DNA of 64,000 nt from JAFDZW01 sp964404255. Its GTDB lineage: Bacteria > Bacteroidota > Ignavibacteria > Palsa-1295. Below the pieces are notes generated by a model. The model ran no database searches. It saw only the letters and a program-made list of their open reading frames with translations, and had not been told where the DNA came from. The position numbers and the translations under genes were made by a program. Each line of letters begins with the position of its first letter. Position 1 is the first letter of the stretch. Below, piece after piece: positions 45,263 to 54,642 of this stretch. The stretch lies in contig CAYOJJ010000007.1 in NCBI GenBank assembly GCA_964404255.1, forward strand, positions 1 to 64,000, in the 5' to 3' direction.

Positions 45263-46033
45263 TTAAAAGATTATCAGCCATAAGGCATAATCCAGGATCA
45301 GGATCATTGCCGCAGAAATAACGAATGCCCGAATGCTCGATAGGCCAACACCTTCGGCGCCCCCGGTGGTATTTAGACCAACATGCACGCCGATGAGCGA
45401 AGTAACGGCTCCAAAAAAGATCGATTTGAAAATGCCGCCAAAAACATCTTTCAAATGAAAAAATCGCTGGACACTATCGAAAAACGTTTTATTACTAATG
45501 TCGAGAAAGAAATTGGCGACCACAAATGCTCCTATCAACGCGATCGCATTAGCGAAGATCGTAAGGATGGGCATCATAATCGTTGCCGCAAGAACCCGGG
45601 GGGTGGAGAGATAACGAACCGGGCTTATTCCGAGGCTTTCCAAGGCATCGATCTGTTCGGTGACTTTCATGGTACCAAGTTCTGCAGCGATCGAGGCTCC
45701 TACACGCCCGGCAATCACAATAGCAGAAAGGACAGGACCTAATTCGATAAAAATTGCCCGGCTGACAGCAGAGCCGATCAGGCTATAGCTGATCATCCCT
45801 TTGAATTGATAAGCGGCCTGCCAGGAGCTTACCATGCCGGTGAAAAAACCGATTACGAGCACCAGGGGTAGGGAGCCGGTGCCAATATGATCCATCTGCT
45901 TAAGCAGAAGCTGCCGATCGCGGCCTAAAACGGATACAAAAGAAAATGTCCGGCCCAATAGGCGAGACATAGCACCGAATTCGCGCAGGAATGCAAGAGT
46001 CTTTCGGCCGATGAAGCTGATCGGATTAGTCAC
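45263..46033 (-). CDS. MlaE-like ABC transporter permease
   Basis: 256 residues if it starts with GTG at 46033, which I favour: homology begins near there, the usual length is ~260, and the longer frame to 46192 runs antisense into the tRNA gene. MCE-permease motifs: IELGPVLSAIVIAGRVGASIAAELGTM (core GPVLSAIVIAGRVGAS) and EQIDALESLGISPVRYL. With the ATPase at 44533 it forms an inner-membrane lipid transporter. The substrate-binding MlaD (MCE) gene is not adjacent. Confidence 0.88.
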   Translation of the reverse strand: MTNPISFIGRKTLAFLREFGAMSRLLGRTFSFVSVLGRDRQLLLKQMDHIGTGSLPLVLVIGFFTGMVSSWQAAYQFKGMISYSLIGSAVSRAIFIELGPVLSAIVIAGRVGASIAAELGTMKVTEQIDALESLGISPVRYLSTPRVLAATIMMPILTIFANAIALIGAFVVANFFLDISNKTFFDSVQRFFHLKDVFGGIFKSIFFGAVTSLIGVHVGLNTTGGAEGVGLSSIRAFVISAAMILILDYALWLIIF

Positions 46034-46165
46034 GAAGTGAATGTAACAGCTATAGTTACGCTCTGGTGCGTTGGTAAAATCAGGTAGTACGGCTGCTCGA
46101 AAAGGTTGTTTCTTTTCTGAAACTACGGTGCCTATGGTTGGTGTTAGGTGTGCTCCATTTGGTAT

Positions 46166-46238
46166 GGTCAGGTAGCTCAGTCGGTAGAGCAAAGGACTGA
46201 AAATCCTTGTGTCGGGGGTTCGATTCCCTCCCTGACCA
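46166..46238 (+). tRNA. tRNA-Phe (GAA)
   Basis: 73 bases folding as a full cloverleaf: acceptor GGTCAGG (46166-46172) with CCTGACC (46231-46237), D arm GCTC...GAGC, anticodon stem AAGGA/TCCTT around CTGAAAA (anticodon GAA), and T arm GGGGG TTCGATT CCCTC (one mismatch). The CCA end is not encoded. Confidence 0.96.
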
Positions 46239-46373
46239 CAACAATCTCTTCAAGCGGTCTCCCTTCCCCCGCACTTTCCTGCGACAAGTTTTTTCTCTTT
46301 ATCGTTACAGAACCGATCACGATATTCGCGTTCGTACCGAATTCATTTCTTGTTTTACTTTCACAGACAACTC

Positions 46374-48104
46374 ATGAGACTTTCTGCTTGCTTCGTCTGC
46401 TTGCTCGGTGTTTGCTCGCTTCTTTCGTCCTGTAAAAAAGAAACAGCGGTTTCTATGCGCCAGGCACAAGGCGGCAAAAAATATGGCGGTCGCTATACCA
46501 TCAATGAGATTCGCGGCAATCCTTCCAGTCTCGATCCGGTGCGAATGAATAGCAAGGTAGAAGATGATATTGCTACCAACATATACGAGCATTTGGTTGA
46601 TAATAGTGCAAAGTTGGAAATAGAACCGGAGCTTGCTTCACGCTGGGAGATCTCACCCGATGGAAAGACCTATACCTTTCACTTGCGGACCGATGTATTC
46701 TTTCATGACGATGCCTGTTTCCCAGCAGGCAAAGGAAGAAAGATGGTTGCTTCCGATGTAAAGTATTCGCTCGAACGAGTCTGCGATCCGAAGACTCTGA
46801 CCAGTGGATATTGGGTCTTTCAAGGAATTGTCGAAGGGGCAGATGACTATTTCCTTCGGGATTCACTCAATAAACTGGGAAAGAATATCACTGAAGTTGC
46901 AGGGTTTCAAGTCGTCAATGATTCTACCTTCGTCGTCAAACTTGTCCAGCCCTTTGCACCATTCCTTGAGCACCTGACGACAAGCTTCGGCTTCGTTACT
47001 GCCAAGGAAGCAGTAGAGAAATACGGCAAAGATTTCTTCCAGCATCCGGTAGGAACCGGGCCGTTCGTTTTCGATCATTGGAAGCCGGACGAGGAGATCG
47101 TTATGAAACGCAACCCTCATTACTGGCAGCATGATGGTTCGGGTAACCAGTTGCCGTTGCTCGATGAAGTACGCTTCACAATGATCAAAGACGATAAAAC
47201 GCTCTTTGCTAATTTTGAACGCGGTGTTCTTGATGAAGATTTTACTATCCCGACCGAGTCGTTCGATCAGATCGTAACGGCCGATAAAAATCTTACCCCG
47301 GCTTATCAAAGCAAGAAATATCAGTTGCAGCACGTTACAGCAATGTGCTCGTACTTTATCGATATTCTTTGCACCACACCGCAATATTCCAATATGGCGC
47401 TTCGCAGAGCGATGAGCTTTGCCGTCGATCGTGAGCGTATCGTGAAGTATGTCTTAAAGAATATGCCGCATAGCCCGGCACACAACGGTATAGTACCGCC
47501 GGCATTTTCGAAATATCCGATCGATCAGGTAAAAGGAATTGCGTTCAATGCCGATAGCGCTCATTCCTGGCTGCAGAAGGCCGGCTATGGGCCGGGCAAG
47601 CCGCTAAGCATCAAATTATCGGTATATAATGAGCCAAGCCAGTTACAGATCGCTCAGGCTGTGCAGGAAATGTGGAAGGTTAATCTTGGCGCTCAAGTTG
47701 ACTTGGAGGTCATGCAATCGGGGCAGTTACTCGATCAATCGGAAGATGGTAAGCTCGATGTCTGGATCACGCGTTGGTATGCCGATTATCCGGAAATTGA
47801 AAACTTCCTTAATCTGCTCTATGGCAAACTGGTCCCGCCGGATAATACGATGAAGAGTTACCCGAACAGTACCAGATGGAATTCCGAAGCCTTCAATAGG
47901 CCCTTTAGCCAGGCCTTGCAAACGACCGATGAAACCGAGCGTGTAAAGCTGTATGCTCAGGCCGAACAGGTTGCGGCGTACGAGGCTCCGAGCATCCCGC
48001 TTTTTTATCAGGAGCATTACCGCCTGTTGCAGCCCTGGGTGCGCGATAACCCGCTTGACCCGATGAATCGTATAGACCTCAAATGGGTCTGGCTTGATAA
48101 ATAA
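46374..48104 (+). CDS. Peptide/nickel-type ABC substrate-binding lipoprotein (SBP family 5)
   Basis: 576 residues from the ATG at 46374. The signal peptide with lipobox LLSSC marks a lipoprotein, whereas the frame is open 8 codons upstream. Family motifs: NEIRGNPSSLDPVRMNSKVEDD, shortened here to NPSSLDPVRMNS, then GRKMVASDVKYSLERV, HPVGTGPFVFDHWKPDEEI and LRRAMSFAVDRERIV. Such proteins capture oligopeptides or similar solutes for an ABC importer. No permease or ATPase genes are adjacent, so the partner is elsewhere. It is followed 15 bases later by aspartate kinase and may share its transcript. Confidence 0.9.
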   Translation: MRLSACFVCLLGVCSLLSSCKKETAVSMRQAQGGKKYGGRYTINEIRGNPSSLDPVRMNSKVEDDIATNIYEHLVDNSAKLEIEPELASRWEISPDGKTYTFHLRTDVFFHDDACFPAGKGRKMVASDVKYSLERVCDPKTLTSGYWVFQGIVEGADDYFLRDSLNKLGKNITEVAGFQVVNDSTFVVKLVQPFAPFLEHLTTSFGFVTAKEAVEKYGKDFFQHPVGTGPFVFDHWKPDEEIVMKRNPHYWQHDGSGNQLPLLDEVRFTMIKDDKTLFANFERGVLDEDFTIPTESFDQIVTADKNLTPAYQSKKYQLQHVTAMCSYFIDILCTTPQYSNMALRRAMSFAVDRERIVKYVLKNMPHSPAHNGIVPPAFSKYPIDQVKGIAFNADSAHSWLQKAGYGPGKPLSIKLSVYNEPSQLQIAQAVQEMWKVNLGAQVDLEVMQSGQLLDQSEDGKLDVWITRWYADYPEIENFLNLLYGKLVPPDNTMKSYPNSTRWNSEAFNRPFSQALQTTDETERVKLYAQAEQVAAYEAPSIPLFYQEHYRLLQPWVRDNPLDPMNRIDLKWVWLDK

Positions 48105-48119
48105 TAGGAGAGGCTGCCG

Positions 48120-49499
48120 TTGTCGTCGATCGTTGTTCAAAAATTCGGAGGTACTTCAGTACAGGATGCGGCCGCTATGCGCCGTGTCATGGAGATCGTA
48201 AAGCGCTTCGGTATTAAGCGAGGTATTCGTCCATTGGTGGTGTTATCGGCCTGCGCCGGTGTTACGAATGCGCTTATTCGCATTGGTGAGCTTTCCCTGC
48301 TCGGTAAGTTCGATGAGGCCCATAAAATCATTTCCGAACTCGATGAGCGCCATTTCACCATTCTTCATGATCTGGCATTGCCGCTTCGAAGCGAGCAGGA
48401 AGCAGCGCTTTCATTACGCTTTATCTGGCGAGAGCTGCGGACGTTGGTTCGTGGCATAGAGTTGCTTGGTGAACTGACGCCGAAGATGAAAGATAAGCTG
48501 GTCTCGGCCGGTGAACGCGCTTCGACGACGATCTTTGCCCAGGCTTTTCGCGAGCATCTGGCCGCCAGAAATATCCCGGTTCTTTTTTGCGATGCCCGAG
48601 AGTTTTTTATTACCGATTCTGCTTTTACATTGGCGCGCCCGCAGGTAGGAGAGATCAGTAAACGCATGAAGCCCTTGGCAAAGAAAATGCAGGCTGGTAC
48701 GGTTTGCGTGACTCAGGGATTTGTCGGAGCAACGAAACGTGGGGAGACGACAACGATAGGTCGTGGAGGGTCGGATTTTTCAGCAACGATGATGGGTGTT
48801 GCTATTCAAGCCGCTGAAATACAGATCTGGACTGATGTTGCTGGTATTTTTACCTGCGATCCGCGCCTCGTGCCTTCGGCCTTTGCCCAGCCGGTGGTTA
48901 ATTTTTCCGATGCTTCTACAATGGCGTTCTATGGAGCCAAAGTGCTGCATCCTGAGACCATCGGGCCTGCTGTCGAAGCTGGTATTCCGGTGCGGGTCTT
49001 ATCTTCTAAGGAGCCCGATCTTCCCGGTACTACGATAGTTCTTTCTTCAGAGGAAGGGGCGCCGATCACCGGTATTGCCATTAAGCGTTCGGTCGCTCTT
49101 ATGCAGTTGCGGTCAGAAGAATTACTGCCGAATGTAAATGCCGTAGCCATTACTCTCGAGGCTATGGCAGAAAAGAAGATTGTCCCGCTTGCCACAAGTT
49201 TATCGTTCGACGATACGATGTTTGTCATCGATACCATTGCCGAGACCCGTCAATTACAGACAGCCCTTGCAGGTATGGTACCATTCGAGATCGATCAAAA
49301 TAAAGCACTGATCTCATTAGTAGGCCATGGTCTGGAAGATACAGCGGGAATTGCCGCCCGATTATTTAAGGCCTTAAAGAAGGTTAACTGTGAAATGATC
49401 TCCTTCGGCGGCGCGGGAAATGCTATATCGATCGTTATTGCCGATACAGACGTCGAGCAAACAGTGAAACGAATTCACCAGGAGTTTTTTGCATCCTGA
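48120..49499 (+). CDS. lysC: Aspartate kinase
   Basis: 459 residues, starting at a TTG (48120) nine bases after AGGAG (48107-48111); no ATG fits. Kinase motifs: VVQKFGGTSVQDAAAMRRV, shortened to VQKFGGTSV, then DKLVSAGERAS and TTIGRGGSDFSA. Two C-terminal ACT-like domains (from ~300) would bind an amino-acid effector such as lysine or threonine. It phosphorylates L-aspartate, the first step to lysine, threonine, methionine and diaminopimelate. It is monofunctional: no homoserine dehydrogenase part is present. Confidence 0.93.
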   Translation: MSSIVVQKFGGTSVQDAAAMRRVMEIVKRFGIKRGIRPLVVLSACAGVTNALIRIGELSLLGKFDEAHKIISELDERHFTILHDLALPLRSEQEAALSLRFIWRELRTLVRGIELLGELTPKMKDKLVSAGERASTTIFAQAFREHLAARNIPVLFCDAREFFITDSAFTLARPQVGEISKRMKPLAKKMQAGTVCVTQGFVGATKRGETTTIGRGGSDFSATMMGVAIQAAEIQIWTDVAGIFTCDPRLVPSAFAQPVVNFSDASTMAFYGAKVLHPETIGPAVEAGIPVRVLSSKEPDLPGTTIVLSSEEGAPITGIAIKRSVALMQLRSEELLPNVNAVAITLEAMAEKKIVPLATSLSFDDTMFVIDTIAETRQLQTALAGMVPFEIDQNKALISLVGHGLEDTAGIAARLFKALKKVNCEMISFGGAGNAISIVIADTDVEQTVKRIHQEFFAS

Positions 49500-49501
49500 T
49501 C

Positions 49502-50440
49502 TTAGGAAGCTTGCCTAATAGTAATGCGTCCGGAAGGAATGCCGTATTTCGAGACGTTCGTCATCGGGTAGTTTACATTCGGTTGGATAAACTGGAAGCG
49601 GTCGAAGTGTAAAAGAGAAAAAGGAGATGGTCCGTGCTTTCTCACATCGTTTCCATACCAATCGGGCTCGAGTGTTACAATAATGCTGCCGGATGGCCGA
49701 TCCATCGGCGCTAAAGCTGCGCCACCGGGATAGGGCAAATTATCTTTCAGTGTATCGTTATAGGTATAGCTGTCGTTGCCCGCTGCGGAGGTAAAAAGAC
49801 CGTAAAAGCTGCTTTGTATCGGTGTGAAGTTTGAGTCAACAGACCATAAGCCATACTTCCATCCTGTCGGTGGTACCGGCAGGGCCGATAGGGAAGAGTT
49901 ATATTTCCCCGCATCAAAGGTAGTAAGATAAAACTCTTTCTTATATCTGGTAGAATCGCTGGAGGCAGAAGTAAAGACGAGCGAACTACTAAGCGGAGAA
50001 AAATTACCAAGCGGGCTCGGATCGAGCACGGCTGAAGCGGTTTTTGCCGCAACGATCGAAACGGTCTCTTGCCACAAGGTCAGCCCGGGTTGCTCGGGAG
50101 TGGAAGTCTGCTCTAAACTGATTAATATTTCCTGAAGGCTATCGACCTGACGCGATAATTTTGGGTGGATAAGGACGATGACCGAATCATCGGTATTGAC
50201 AGATTTTACAGATAAGACGGATATCTTTCTCCAGGCAGAATCATGAGCATATTTGAACCATAGAAAGTAATTCTCTCCGATACGAAGCGGTTTCAGGCGA
50301 TATGCCGAAATGGTTACATCGGATAACAGGCTATCGTTTGAACCCGTCGGATTATTCGGGTTCGTACCTGAGGAAGAGCACCCAAATTCAACAATGCCAA
50401 GAAATGCAAGAAGTACGAGCCAAAGGATAGAGTATCTCAT
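49502..50440 (-). CDS. Lipoprotein of unknown function
   Basis: 312 residues from the ATG at 50440 (MRYSILWLVLLAFLGIVEFGCSSSG, a lipoprotein signal with cysteine at 20). The mature part begins with a low-complexity N/P/S/G linker. A strand-rich domain with no recognised signature follows (LRIGENYFLWFKYAHDSAW, LPVPPTGWKYGLW). It converges with aspartate kinase with 2 bases between stops. Family not recognised; probably an envelope protein. Confidence 0.75.
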   Translation of the reverse strand: MRYSILWLVLLAFLGIVEFGCSSSGTNPNNPTGSNDSLLSDVTISAYRLKPLRIGENYFLWFKYAHDSAWRKISVLSVKSVNTDDSVIVLIHPKLSRQVDSLQEILISLEQTSTPEQPGLTLWQETVSIVAAKTASAVLDPSPLGNFSPLSSSLVFTSASSDSTRYKKEFYLTTFDAGKYNSSLSALPVPPTGWKYGLWSVDSNFTPIQSSFYGLFTSAAGNDSYTYNDTLKDNLPYPGGAALAPMDRPSGSIIVTLEPDWYGNDVRKHGPSPFSLLHFDRFQFIQPNVNYPMTNVSKYGIPSGRITIRQAS

Positions 50441-50485
50441 CACAGGATGTAACACCCCCGACCAACTTTTGTTTCTGGCAATAAT

Positions 50486-50833
50486 TTAGCGCTTTTTCTT
50501 GGCCGGTTTTAATACCGAAGGAGGAACATTGATCTCCATGCGGAGCAATGCTGCCGCAAGAGTTTTGCCCTGGGCATCCTGTTTCAGGCTTACTGTGCCG
50601 CCGCCGCCGAGCGTCTCGTGCAGGAGAAAATTTAATGCCCAGAGATTCGGCAATTCGTAGCGCTCGACCTTCCCCTGGCAAATTCCCTTAAAGTGTTTTT
50701 TCACTTTTGCGGCCGTTATCTCTTTTTTGATCAACGGATAAAATCTCTCTTCACGCGCGATCAGGCCAACATTCGCTGCATCGCCTTTATCGCCGCTGCG
50801 GGCATGGCAGATATCCAATAACTGTATTTTCAT
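50486..50833 (-). CDS. AtuA C-terminal-like protein (AtuA_C / DUF1446-associated)
   Basis: 115 residues. MKIQLLDICHARSGDKGDAANVGLIA is the typical start of the C-terminal domain of AtuA-type proteins (core ARSGDKGDAANVGLIA), with NFLLHETLGGGGTVSL later. It lies 3 bases downstream of the gene for the main AtuA domain, so the usual fused protein appears split in two here. It probably works with that partner in an acyl-CoA or terpenoid-degradation type reaction; the exact reaction is unknown. Confidence 0.85.
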   Translation of the reverse strand: MKIQLLDICHARSGDKGDAANVGLIAREERFYPLIKKEITAAKVKKHFKGICQGKVERYELPNLWALNFLLHETLGGGGTVSLKQDAQGKTLAAALLRMEINVPPSVLKPAKKKR

Positions 50834-50836
50834 TTC

Positions 50837-52210
50837 TTAGGCTTCCTCTACAACGACTCGTGGTGTAACGGCTGTTTTCTTTAGTAATGCCGGCCAATAG
50901 GCGACTACTTCGCTTGGCTTCGGGCGCCCGCCGGCAAAACCGGTAACGCTTGGCGGTCCGGTAAGAATAAGGGGAGCGATGTTCTTGCCGAATTCAACAA
51001 TGGATCGCTTATCCTGCCCGCGCACCCCAAATTTTACAACTACTTCCTGCACGTCGCTTTCTTGGGTTGGAGTGAGCGGCCCATGGCAGGAATTGTAGCC
51101 GAGGAATTCGGTGCGCATTTCTTCAAAATTGCATCCGGCTTTTTTCAAACGAGCTCGAAGAATTTTATCGGCGAGCTTGGCTTTCTCCATAGCGTCCGGC
51201 CAGGTGTAGGTTAATGTACCCGCCGCCGAATAGCCATCGTTATAGGACATAGAAACTTTGTAGAACTCCGTCGCAGGCCGGCCTTTGATACCGAACACTT
51301 TCACCCGATTCTTGCCGAGATCCTGTAGTTGAATAGAAGTGAAATCGGCGATACAATCCGGAGTAATATATTCTCTCGGGTCGCCAATTTCATATAGCAA
51401 TTGCTCGGCTACCGATTGACGATTTACCAAGCCACCGGTACCGGGGTGCTTTGTAATAATAAATTCTCCGTTCGGATAGGCTTCGGCAATGGGGAAGCCT
51501 ATATTTGCAAAATCTTTTACTTTCTTCCAATCGGCAGAAAAATTACCACCCGAGCTTTGAGCGCCACACTCTAAAATATGGCCGGCAACGGTACCGGCAG
51601 CGATCTTATCCCAATCATGTTCCTGCCAGCCGAATTCATGGATCATTGGGGCAAGAGTAAGACCGGTATCGGTGGTTCGACCGGTAATAACGATCTGTGC
51701 GCCCTGACGAAGAGCTTCGACAACCGGCCAGGCACCGAAATAGACATTCGCACTTAAGACTCTCGAACGGACATCACTTAATGGCTCGCCCGTCTCCATG
51801 TTCTTCAGAGGGTGTCCTTCACCAAGAACAGCATTGAGCGAATCAAGAATATTATCGCCGAGGACAACGCCTACTTTTATCTTGATGCCTTTTTTTCGTG
51901 CAGCAGCGAAGATCGCATCGCGGCAGGCTTCAGGATTGACACCGCCGCCATTGGTAATGATCTTGATATTCTTATCGACAATATCGGGAAGGACTTCCTC
52001 GATCACTTCAACGAGATCGCGGGCATAGCCGGCGTTCGGATCGCGAAGCTTTTGCTTCTGCATAATAGACATGGTTACCTCGGCAAGGTAATCCATCATC
52101 ATGTAATCGAGTGGAGAGCTGGAAGAGGCACGGCGGATCTGATCGATAGGGGCGCTTGGAAGATCACCCCAAAATCCCTGGCCGGATGCGATACGAATGG
52201 TCTGCTTCAT
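50837..52210 (-). CDS. AtuA-family (DUF1446) protein
   Basis: 457 residues from the ATG at 52210 (MKQTIRIASGQGFWGDLPSA); the frame extends six codons further. Motifs of the family: TNGGGVNPEACRDAIFAAA, ITGRTTDTGLTLAPMIHEFGW and VAGHILECGAQSSGGNF. AtuA is needed for acyclic terpene (citronellol) use in Pseudomonas; many homologues lie in unrelated acyl-CoA pathways. No other terpene genes are present, so the substrate is open. Confidence 0.88.
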   Translation of the reverse strand: MKQTIRIASGQGFWGDLPSAPIDQIRRASSSSPLDYMMMDYLAEVTMSIMQKQKLRDPNAGYARDLVEVIEEVLPDIVDKNIKIITNGGGVNPEACRDAIFAAARKKGIKIKVGVVLGDNILDSLNAVLGEGHPLKNMETGEPLSDVRSRVLSANVYFGAWPVVEALRQGAQIVITGRTTDTGLTLAPMIHEFGWQEHDWDKIAAGTVAGHILECGAQSSGGNFSADWKKVKDFANIGFPIAEAYPNGEFIITKHPGTGGLVNRQSVAEQLLYEIGDPREYITPDCIADFTSIQLQDLGKNRVKVFGIKGRPATEFYKVSMSYNDGYSAAGTLTYTWPDAMEKAKLADKILRARLKKAGCNFEEMRTEFLGYNSCHGPLTPTQESDVQEVVVKFGVRGQDKRSIVEFGKNIAPLILTGPPSVTGFAGGRPKPSEVVAYWPALLKKTAVTPRVVVEEA

Positions 52211-52245
52211 ACTTGGGCAGTACAACATCCCGAAGGCTCATTTTG

Positions 52246-52893
52246 TCAACGGAAAGTACGTGCCAGAAAGCGGTCGATGGGAATGGCAATGAGCATTCCA
52301 AGAAATGGGGCGGTAAGATAGATCCATAGCCCCGTCATCGTGCCGGAGATAAGTGCGGGCCCCAAAGTGCGCGCCGGATTCATCGAGGCACCCGTATAAG
52401 GACCTGCTGCCAATGCCGCTAAAAACACGGCAATGCCTATTATTACGGCGGAAACAAAAGCTGACTTATTCCGGCGTCCCGTCCATAAAATGGTACTCAT
52501 AAGAAAGCAGGAGATGAGCACTTCGATGCCAAACACATACCATTCGCCAAGCTTTGGTATAGTTGCTCCTAATGTTATATTAGCAGGGAATAACGCATGT
52601 AATACCAGGCTGGCACTAAGAGCGCCTGCACATTGCCATACAAAGCGAAAGAAATACTTCGGAGCAGAGACTTCTTTCCTAAGCAGGAAAATAAGACTTA
52701 CCGAAGGGTTGAAATGCCCGCTATCGATACGCTCACAAACAAGGATAGCAATGCTCACAGCGAGGCCCCATATAAGGCATACTCCGAGATGACCCAGCGC
52801 CCCGGATGTACTATCGTTAACAATCATAGCTCCTGTACCGAGAAGCACAATGATAAAAGTACCGAGAAACTCGGCCAGAGCAAGACGGCGCAT
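52246..52893 (-). CDS. Aquaporin-family channel (MIP), probably arsenite-type AqpS
   Basis: 215 residues with six membrane helices. The two pore motifs are SGHFNPSVSL (NPS in place of NPA) and GASMNPARTLGP (NPA). It is encoded 8 bases downstream of an arsenate reductase gene. In Sinorhizobium the aquaglyceroporin AqpS works with ArsC by letting arsenite leave the cell (established example); the pairing here suggests the same role. No ArsR regulator or ArsB/Acr3 pump gene is adjacent. Confidence 0.88.
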   Translation of the reverse strand: MRRLALAEFLGTFIIVLLGTGAMIVNDSTSGALGHLGVCLIWGLAVSIAILVCERIDSGHFNPSVSLIFLLRKEVSAPKYFFRFVWQCAGALSASLVLHALFPANITLGATIPKLGEWYVFGIEVLISCFLMSTILWTGRRNKSAFVSAVIIGIAVFLAALAAGPYTGASMNPARTLGPALISGTMTGLWIYLTAPFLGMLIAIPIDRFLARTFR

Positions 52894-52901
52894 ATATCTT
52901 A

Positions 52902-53375
52902 CTATAAACCGATCTCTTGAACCGCTTTGTGATAATCGGCTTCGGTGAGCCCGGTTGGAATGCTTAAAAACCGGCGGATACTTTGCTCTATTTCGCCGGC
53001 GATCTTCCGGTAAAAAGCCAGTTGCTCTTCACGGCTGCCCTCATATTTTGCCGGGTCTTCAAAACCCCAATGTGCTGTGGCAGGATGCCCTGGTAATACC
53101 GGGCAGGCTTCTTTTGCATTATCGCAAACAGTAATGAGAATATCGATCGGGCGTTGTAAGAATTCCTCAACCGATTTCGAGCGATTGGAAGAAATATCGA
53201 TTCCCAACTGCTTCATCGTTTCGATCGCAAGTGGGTGAACATACCCTTCCGGCCTTGAACCGGCACTGAAGACCTCAAAACGATCGCCACCGAATGCTTT
53301 CATAAATCCTTCGGCCATCTGGCTGCGGCAGGAATTGCCGGTACACAAAAAGAGTATGCTTTTTTTACGGTCCAT
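52902..53375 (-). CDS. arsC: Arsenate reductase, thioredoxin-coupled type
   Basis: 157 residues, low-molecular-weight phosphatase fold. The P-loop is CTGNSCRS (C11-S18) and the redox relay cysteines C84 and C91 lie in VCDNAKEACPVLPGH, the same spacing as in Staphylococcus ArsC (10, 82, 89). It reduces arsenate to arsenite using thioredoxin. It forms a two-gene operon with the aquaporin and is divergent from the PfkB-family kinase gene. Confidence 0.94.
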   Translation of the reverse strand: MDRKKSILFLCTGNSCRSQMAEGFMKAFGGDRFEVFSAGSRPEGYVHPLAIETMKQLGIDISSNRSKSVEEFLQRPIDILITVCDNAKEACPVLPGHPATAHWGFEDPAKYEGSREEQLAFYRKIAGEIEQSIRRFLSIPTGLTEADYHKAVQEIGL

Positions 53376-53590
53376 ATATCGGTCGTTAACGATAGAAAAA
53401 TAATGATTCGAAGATCAGGGATTTGAACTCTCAACAGCAGTGCTATCAATTCAGTAATAGCCATAGCGGGTTAATCGCGTCCGCCGTAGCTTTTTTGGCA
53501 TAGTCACCGTTGGACTTATTTATCGTAAAAAAACGATAAAAGGTTCTCGATAAGGCAACATTTATCAATTGCCAAATTGTTACCTTTTCA

Positions 53591-54553
53591 ATGAAACGAT
53601 TTGCGATTATCGGTGCGCCCTGTATCGATGAAGTAATAAGCCCCTCGGGAGAGATCACATCCCGCCAGTTGGGTGGTATATTATATTCTTATGCGGTTGC
53701 CGAGCGTCTGATCGCTTCGTTAGGTCTGAATGTAGAGGTAATACCGTTGTCCTTTATTTCAATAGCGGATGCAGACTTATTACAACCGTTCTTTTCTTCA
53801 CTCCATCATTTTAATTTTAGTTTCGCTCCCCGCACGTACGATCATCTGTCGAACAGAGTAAAGCTATTATACAAAACCGATTCGAGCCGCACGGAATATT
53901 GTGCGAGTATTTTGCCGGAGCTTACGGCCGAGCACTTACCGGCAGCATTACTGCAAAGCCTGGATGGGATCTTTATAAATATGATTTCGGGATTTGATAT
54001 TACTCTGCCCACACTTCAGCACATCCGATCGAATACCGATGCTTACATCCATCTCGATACCCATGCGCTGATCCTCGGAGAACTCTCGAGTGACAGTGAA
54101 AAACCGCGCAAAGTATCCGGCGTAAAGGAATGGAGGCAATGGCTTTCAAATGTAGATTCCCTGCAATGTAATGAGATGGAGGCTGATTGGCTGGGAGTAC
54201 CCGATACGACTACGGAAATGGAATTACTCAGAGCTGCACGTTCGCTCTATAATAAAAATGGCTATCCAAAACAATTTGTCATCACCCGAGCCGAACGCGG
54301 CGCCACAGTATTCGATTTTACTACGGAGCAGATCTGGAATAAAGCTCCGTATCAGAAAGATATTCGAAATACCACCGGTTCCGGTGATGTCTTCGGGGCT
54401 GCTTATACCTTGAGCAGGATGCTTGGGACTTCGGTAGAACAATCGCTTTGGCAAGCAGAAGCGATTGCCGGTTGGAATGCGACGCTCGATCAGCTTGAAG
54501 AGCTTCTAAAAGCTCCTTTTGGCCCGGAAATAGGGGAATCAGTAGCAAAATGA
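53591..54553 (+). CDS. PfkB-family carbohydrate/nucleoside kinase
   Basis: 320 residues. The C-terminal PfkB motif NTTGSGDVFGAAYTLSRML, core TGSGDVFGAA, has the catalytic aspartate and anion hole. The N-terminal GG motif (RQLGGILYSYA) is weaker. These kinases phosphorylate sugars or nucleosides; the substrate cannot be told. It is divergent from arsC, and its stop codon overlaps the ATG of an alternative start of the next gene. Confidence 0.85.
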   Translation: MKRFAIIGAPCIDEVISPSGEITSRQLGGILYSYAVAERLIASLGLNVEVIPLSFISIADADLLQPFFSSLHHFNFSFAPRTYDHLSNRVKLLYKTDSSRTEYCASILPELTAEHLPAALLQSLDGIFINMISGFDITLPTLQHIRSNTDAYIHLDTHALILGELSSDSEKPRKVSGVKEWRQWLSNVDSLQCNEMEADWLGVPDTTTEMELLRAARSLYNKNGYPKQFVITRAERGATVFDFTTEQIWNKAPYQKDIRNTTGSGDVFGAAYTLSRMLGTSVEQSLWQAEAIAGWNATLDQLEELLKAPFGPEIGESVAK

Positions 54554-54642
54554 CGGCATCCAATGAAAAAATATTAACCGCATTTTTCGGACTAAAACAG
54601 GAATTCCAGCTGTTATATTTTGTGACCAAAAAGGAGTTGATG

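Noticed and set aside
46034..46192. N-terminal extension of the MlaE-like permease
   Set aside because: The extension is antisense to part of tRNA-Phe, lacks homology and would make the protein about 50 residues too long; a GTG at 46033 gives the family length.
53400..53460. tRNA-like T-loop on the minus strand (GGGATTTGAAC on plus)
   Set aside because: The T-arm stem does not pair fully and no matching acceptor, D or anticodon arm could be found; at best a tRNA remnant.
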